The notes under the pieces are model-generated. The model saw nothing but the letters and a program-made list of their open reading frames with translations, searched no databases and was not told the origin of the DNA. The translations under genes and the position numbers were made by a program. Positions 62,138 to 64,000 of a DNA stretch of 64,000 nt are shown in pieces (position 1 is the first letter of the stretch; the number at the start of each line of letters is the position of its first letter). Origin of the DNA: Pseudomonas sp. Seg1 (GTDB lineage Bacteria > Pseudomonadota > Gammaproteobacteria > Pseudomonadales > Pseudomonadaceae); assembly GCF_018326005.1 (NCBI RefSeq), contig NZ_AP021903.1, forward strand, positions 1,490,001 through 1,554,000. Direction: 5' to 3'.

Positions 62138-63397
62138 TTAGAGCAGGCTGATCGGGTAGCTGATGATCAGGCGGTTCTCATCGAACTCGTTGTTGCTGAA
62201 GTCCCGGCGCATGGTCGAGTTGCGCCATCTGACGTTGAGGTCCTTGAGCGTGCCGCTCTGCACGGTGTAACCCAGTTCTGATTCGCGGCCCCATTCCTTG
62301 CCATCGGTGATGGTGCCGGTGTGCACGTTGTCGCCGCTGATGTAGCGGTTCATCAGGGTCAGACCGGGGATGCCAAGTGCGGCAAAGTTGTAGTCGTGGC
62401 GTACCTGCCAGGAGCGTTCCTGTGCGTTGTCATAACTTGAGTTGTAACTGTCGTTGGCCAAGGTGCCGCCGCTGGTGCCGTTGACGCGCATCCACGCGCT
62501 GTCGCCTGTGAGCTTTTGCAGGCCGACGTAGAAGGTGTTGCCGCCGTATCGGGCCGAGAACATGCCGGACCAGGTCTTGTTATCGAGATCACCGGCGCGG
62601 GCGCTGCCGTCGTCCTTGCCGTAGAAGAAACCGAGGTTGGCGCCCAGTGTCCAGTCACCGAGTGGCTGGCTGTGGACCAAGTTGACGTATTGCTGGCTGT
62701 AAATGTCCTTGAGCTCGGCATTCCACACACCGATCTGCGTACGTTTTTCGTTGAAAACGTATTCACCGCCCTGAAAGTTGAAGCGATCGGAGGTGAACGC
62801 GGCTTTGCCGAACATCGACATGTCGCTCATGCTGCTGTCGTCGCGCGGGCTGTTGGCGCGGAACTGGCCGCCGTAGAGGGTCAGGCCGTCGATTTCCCTG
62901 GAGGTGATCTGGCCGCCACGAAAGGTTTGCGGCAGCGAGCGGCCGTCATCCGAACGCAGGATCGGCAGCACCGGCATCCATTCGCCAACCTTCACTTCGG
63001 TCTGCGACAGCTTCGCCTTGAAAGCGACGTTGGTACGACCGAAGTTGTCCGCCGGGCGACCGTCGTGATCCAGCGGCAACAACTGCGAGCCGCCGGTGCC
63101 TTTGCCGCCGTCGAGCTTCACCGAATACAGGCCGAGCACGTCCATGCCGAAACCGACGGTGCCTTGGGTGAAACCGGATTTGGCGTCGAGGATGAAGTTC
63201 TGCGTCCACTCTTCAGCTTTGCCCTGGGCTTTGGTCGGGTTGGTGAAGTTGCGGTTGATGTAGAAGTTGCGCAGGTTGAGATTGACCTTGGCCCCTTCGA
63301 TAAAACCGCCTTCTTCAGCGGCAGCGGGCAGGGCAGCGCCAGCGAGGGCCAGGGCGATCAGGCCGGGGAATGCGTACGGCGCAGTGGGATGTGTCAT
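62138..63397 (-). CDS. OprD-family outer-membrane porin
   Basis: 419 residues. Signal peptide MTHPTAPYAFPGLIALALAGAALPAAA. Then GGFIEGAKVNLNLRNFYINRNF, the normal N-terminal strand pattern of OprD/OpdK-type channels, LPILRSDDGRSLPQTFRGGQI, and a C-terminal strand ending in Leu. OprD channels pass amino acids (OccD) or aromatic/carboxylic acids (OccK). The genomic site near the pca cluster suggests an aromatic-acid channel such as BenF/PcaP, by inference. The ribosome site GAGATC precedes the ATG. Confidence 0.92.
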   Translation of the reverse strand: MTHPTAPYAFPGLIALALAGAALPAAAEEGGFIEGAKVNLNLRNFYINRNFTNPTKAQGKAEEWTQNFILDAKSGFTQGTVGFGMDVLGLYSVKLDGGKGTGGSQLLPLDHDGRPADNFGRTNVAFKAKLSQTEVKVGEWMPVLPILRSDDGRSLPQTFRGGQITSREIDGLTLYGGQFRANSPRDDSSMSDMSMFGKAAFTSDRFNFQGGEYVFNEKRTQIGVWNAELKDIYSQQYVNLVHSQPLGDWTLGANLGFFYGKDDGSARAGDLDNKTWSGMFSARYGGNTFYVGLQKLTGDSAWMRVNGTSGGTLANDSYNSSYDNAQERSWQVRHDYNFAALGIPGLTLMNRYISGDNVHTGTITDGKEWGRESELGYTVQSGTLKDLNVRWRNSTMRRDFSNNEFDENRLIISYPISLL

Positions 63398-63663
63398 CGC
63401 AGGATCTCTTTGTTATTTTTTTGGGTCGAACGAGTCCCGTTGCCGCCGTTTGCGGGGCAGACAGGGTTATGCAGATTCGGGACGAGGCGGCAGAGATCAG
63501 CCGGACAGGGCAGGGCGCGGGGGCATGGTGTCGAACCTGTTGTTATTGGTTTTGTGGGACGAATGGTGCGGGGCGCGCAGGCGTGGTTTCAATCGGAGAA
63601 AGCGGGTTCTGGGCGATTATCGAACCAAGATTGATGATGATTTTGCGGCGGCTGTGCGGGCCT

Positions 63664-63754
63664 CATCGCTGGCAAGCCAGCTCCCACAGTGATCTGGCTG
63701 GATGCAGAAATTGAGAACACCACAAAACCTGTGGGAGCTGGCTTGCCAGCGATG
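63664..63754. repeat. REP pair (GTGGGAGCTGG family)
   Basis: CATCGCTGGCAAGCCAGCTC and the inverse GAGCTGGCTTGCCAGCGATG, about 40 bp apart. Confidence 0.92.
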
Positions 63755-63792
63755 GGGCCAGTTCAGGCAATACAACTTTATGGCAGGCAACA

Positions 63793-63820
63793 AAAAGCCC
63801 ACCAATCGGTGGGCTCCTTG
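63793..63820 (-). terminator. Terminator of the RND outer-membrane channel gene
   Basis: AGCCCACC-AATC-GGTGGGCT; on the minus strand it is followed by TTTTT. Confidence 0.85.
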
Positions 63821-63837
63821 TGTTCACCTGATGATGA

Positions 63838-64000
63838 TCAGAACAGCTTCATCTTCGGCGCTTCTTCTTTTAGCGGTTCGTTCTGCGCGGTTTGCGCATT
63901 CCAGCCACCGCCCAGGGCCTTGTACAGGTTGACCGCACTGGTCAGCTGCGCGAGGCGGTCGGTGATCAGCGCCTGTTGCGCGCTGAACAACTGACGCTGG
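63838..64000 (-). CDS. RND efflux outer-membrane channel, C-terminal end (OprM/TtgC type)
   Basis: Only the last 53 codons are in the window. They read [32 protein letters not shown] (split: [25 protein letters not shown]) followed by a charged tail ending KMKLF. The [10 protein letters not shown] motif is diagnostic for the OprM/NodT/TtgC family. As I remember the P. putida map, ttgC lies next to a BenF-like porin and the pca genes, which supports this. The rest of the gene and the pump genes lie beyond the right edge. Confidence 0.88.
   Translation of the reverse strand, partial: QRQLFSAQQALITDRLAQLTSAVNLYKALGGGWNAQTAQNEPLKEEAPKMKLF

Larger units (their letters stand above)
63398..63837. 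other. Intergenic region between porin and RND channel gene
   Basis: 440 bp without a supported gene. Contains the porin promoter zone (minus strand, near 63398-63500), a REP pair at 63664-63754 and the terminator of the next gene at 63793-63820. Confidence 0.5.

Overview
This is a high-GC gammaproteobacterial chromosome segment, almost certainly from a member of the Pseudomonas fluorescens group. Four things support that: the fully recognisable Pseudomonas proteins (PcaR/K/F/T/B/D/C, BraC-type LIV transporter, RapA, NhaA, PdxH, OprD porin, CcoM); an Anr box of Pseudomonas type; the many intergenic REP-type palindromes typical of this group; and the pca-porin-RND efflux gene order at the right end, which resembles what I remember of P. 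putida KT2440. Every base is chromosomal in character. I see no rRNA, tRNA, CRISPR array, transposase, integrase or replication origin.

Layout. 1-4.6 kb: 3' end of an OmpA-like porin, a small membrane protein, a collagen-like secreted protein, a CopD-like membrane protein and dinG. 4.7-11.3 kb: an agarase-like glycosidase, a serine beta-lactamase-like hydrolase, an OmpA-type lipoprotein with WWPFG repeats and a histone-H1-like tail, pdxH, and a SlyB-like lipoprotein. 11.3-13 kb: an accessory toxin module, consisting of a truncated S-type pyocin with a colicin-E3-type RNase domain followed by two tandem paralogous small proteins (putative immunity). 13-20 kb: nhaA, a cysteine-synthase-like PLP enzyme, a large FAD oxidoreductase, a lipoprotein, and a divergent SDR/LysR pair. 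19.9-22.3 kb: a four-gene bufferin/gig operon (DUF2282, DUF692, DUF2063, DoxX) expected to make a modified metal-binding peptide. 22.5-25.5 kb: two exported halovibrin-like/DUF2599 proteins. 25.7-30.7 kb: the branched-chain amino-acid ABC transporter. 31-37.7 kb: DUF2288, a tubulin/FtsZ-like GTPase of unknown role, a hydroxyacid dehydrogenase, an MHYT-GGDEF-EAL protein (MucR type) and a YkgJ cysteine-cluster protein. 38-46 kb: an MFS transporter, rapA, a class V aminotransferase/RidA pair with a LysR gene, a 53-residue basic protein and ccoM under an Anr box. 46.2-47.2 kb: a gene-free nested repeat with two 280-bp inverted arms enclosing four 69-bp tandem units. 47.3-49.3 kb: pitA and a small protein.

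50-61 kb: a complete, contiguous protocatechuate branch of the beta-ketoadipate pathway. The order is pcaR, pcaK (uptake), pcaIJF (3-oxoadipate to succinyl-CoA and acetyl-CoA), pcaHG (ring cleavage), pcaT (uptake), pcaB, pcaD, pcaC. Two-block PcaR-type operators with identical 19-bp spacing lie before pcaR, pcaK and pcaI. An OprD-family porin follows, after a Tam-like methyltransferase, and may feed aromatic substrate to this pathway. The window ends in the 3' end of an RND-type outer-membrane efflux channel.

The least explained items are the tubulin-like protein, the E3-type toxin with duplicated partner genes, the DUF2599 secreted pair, the nested palindromic repeat, and a perfect 16-bp palindrome upstream of the BraC gene.
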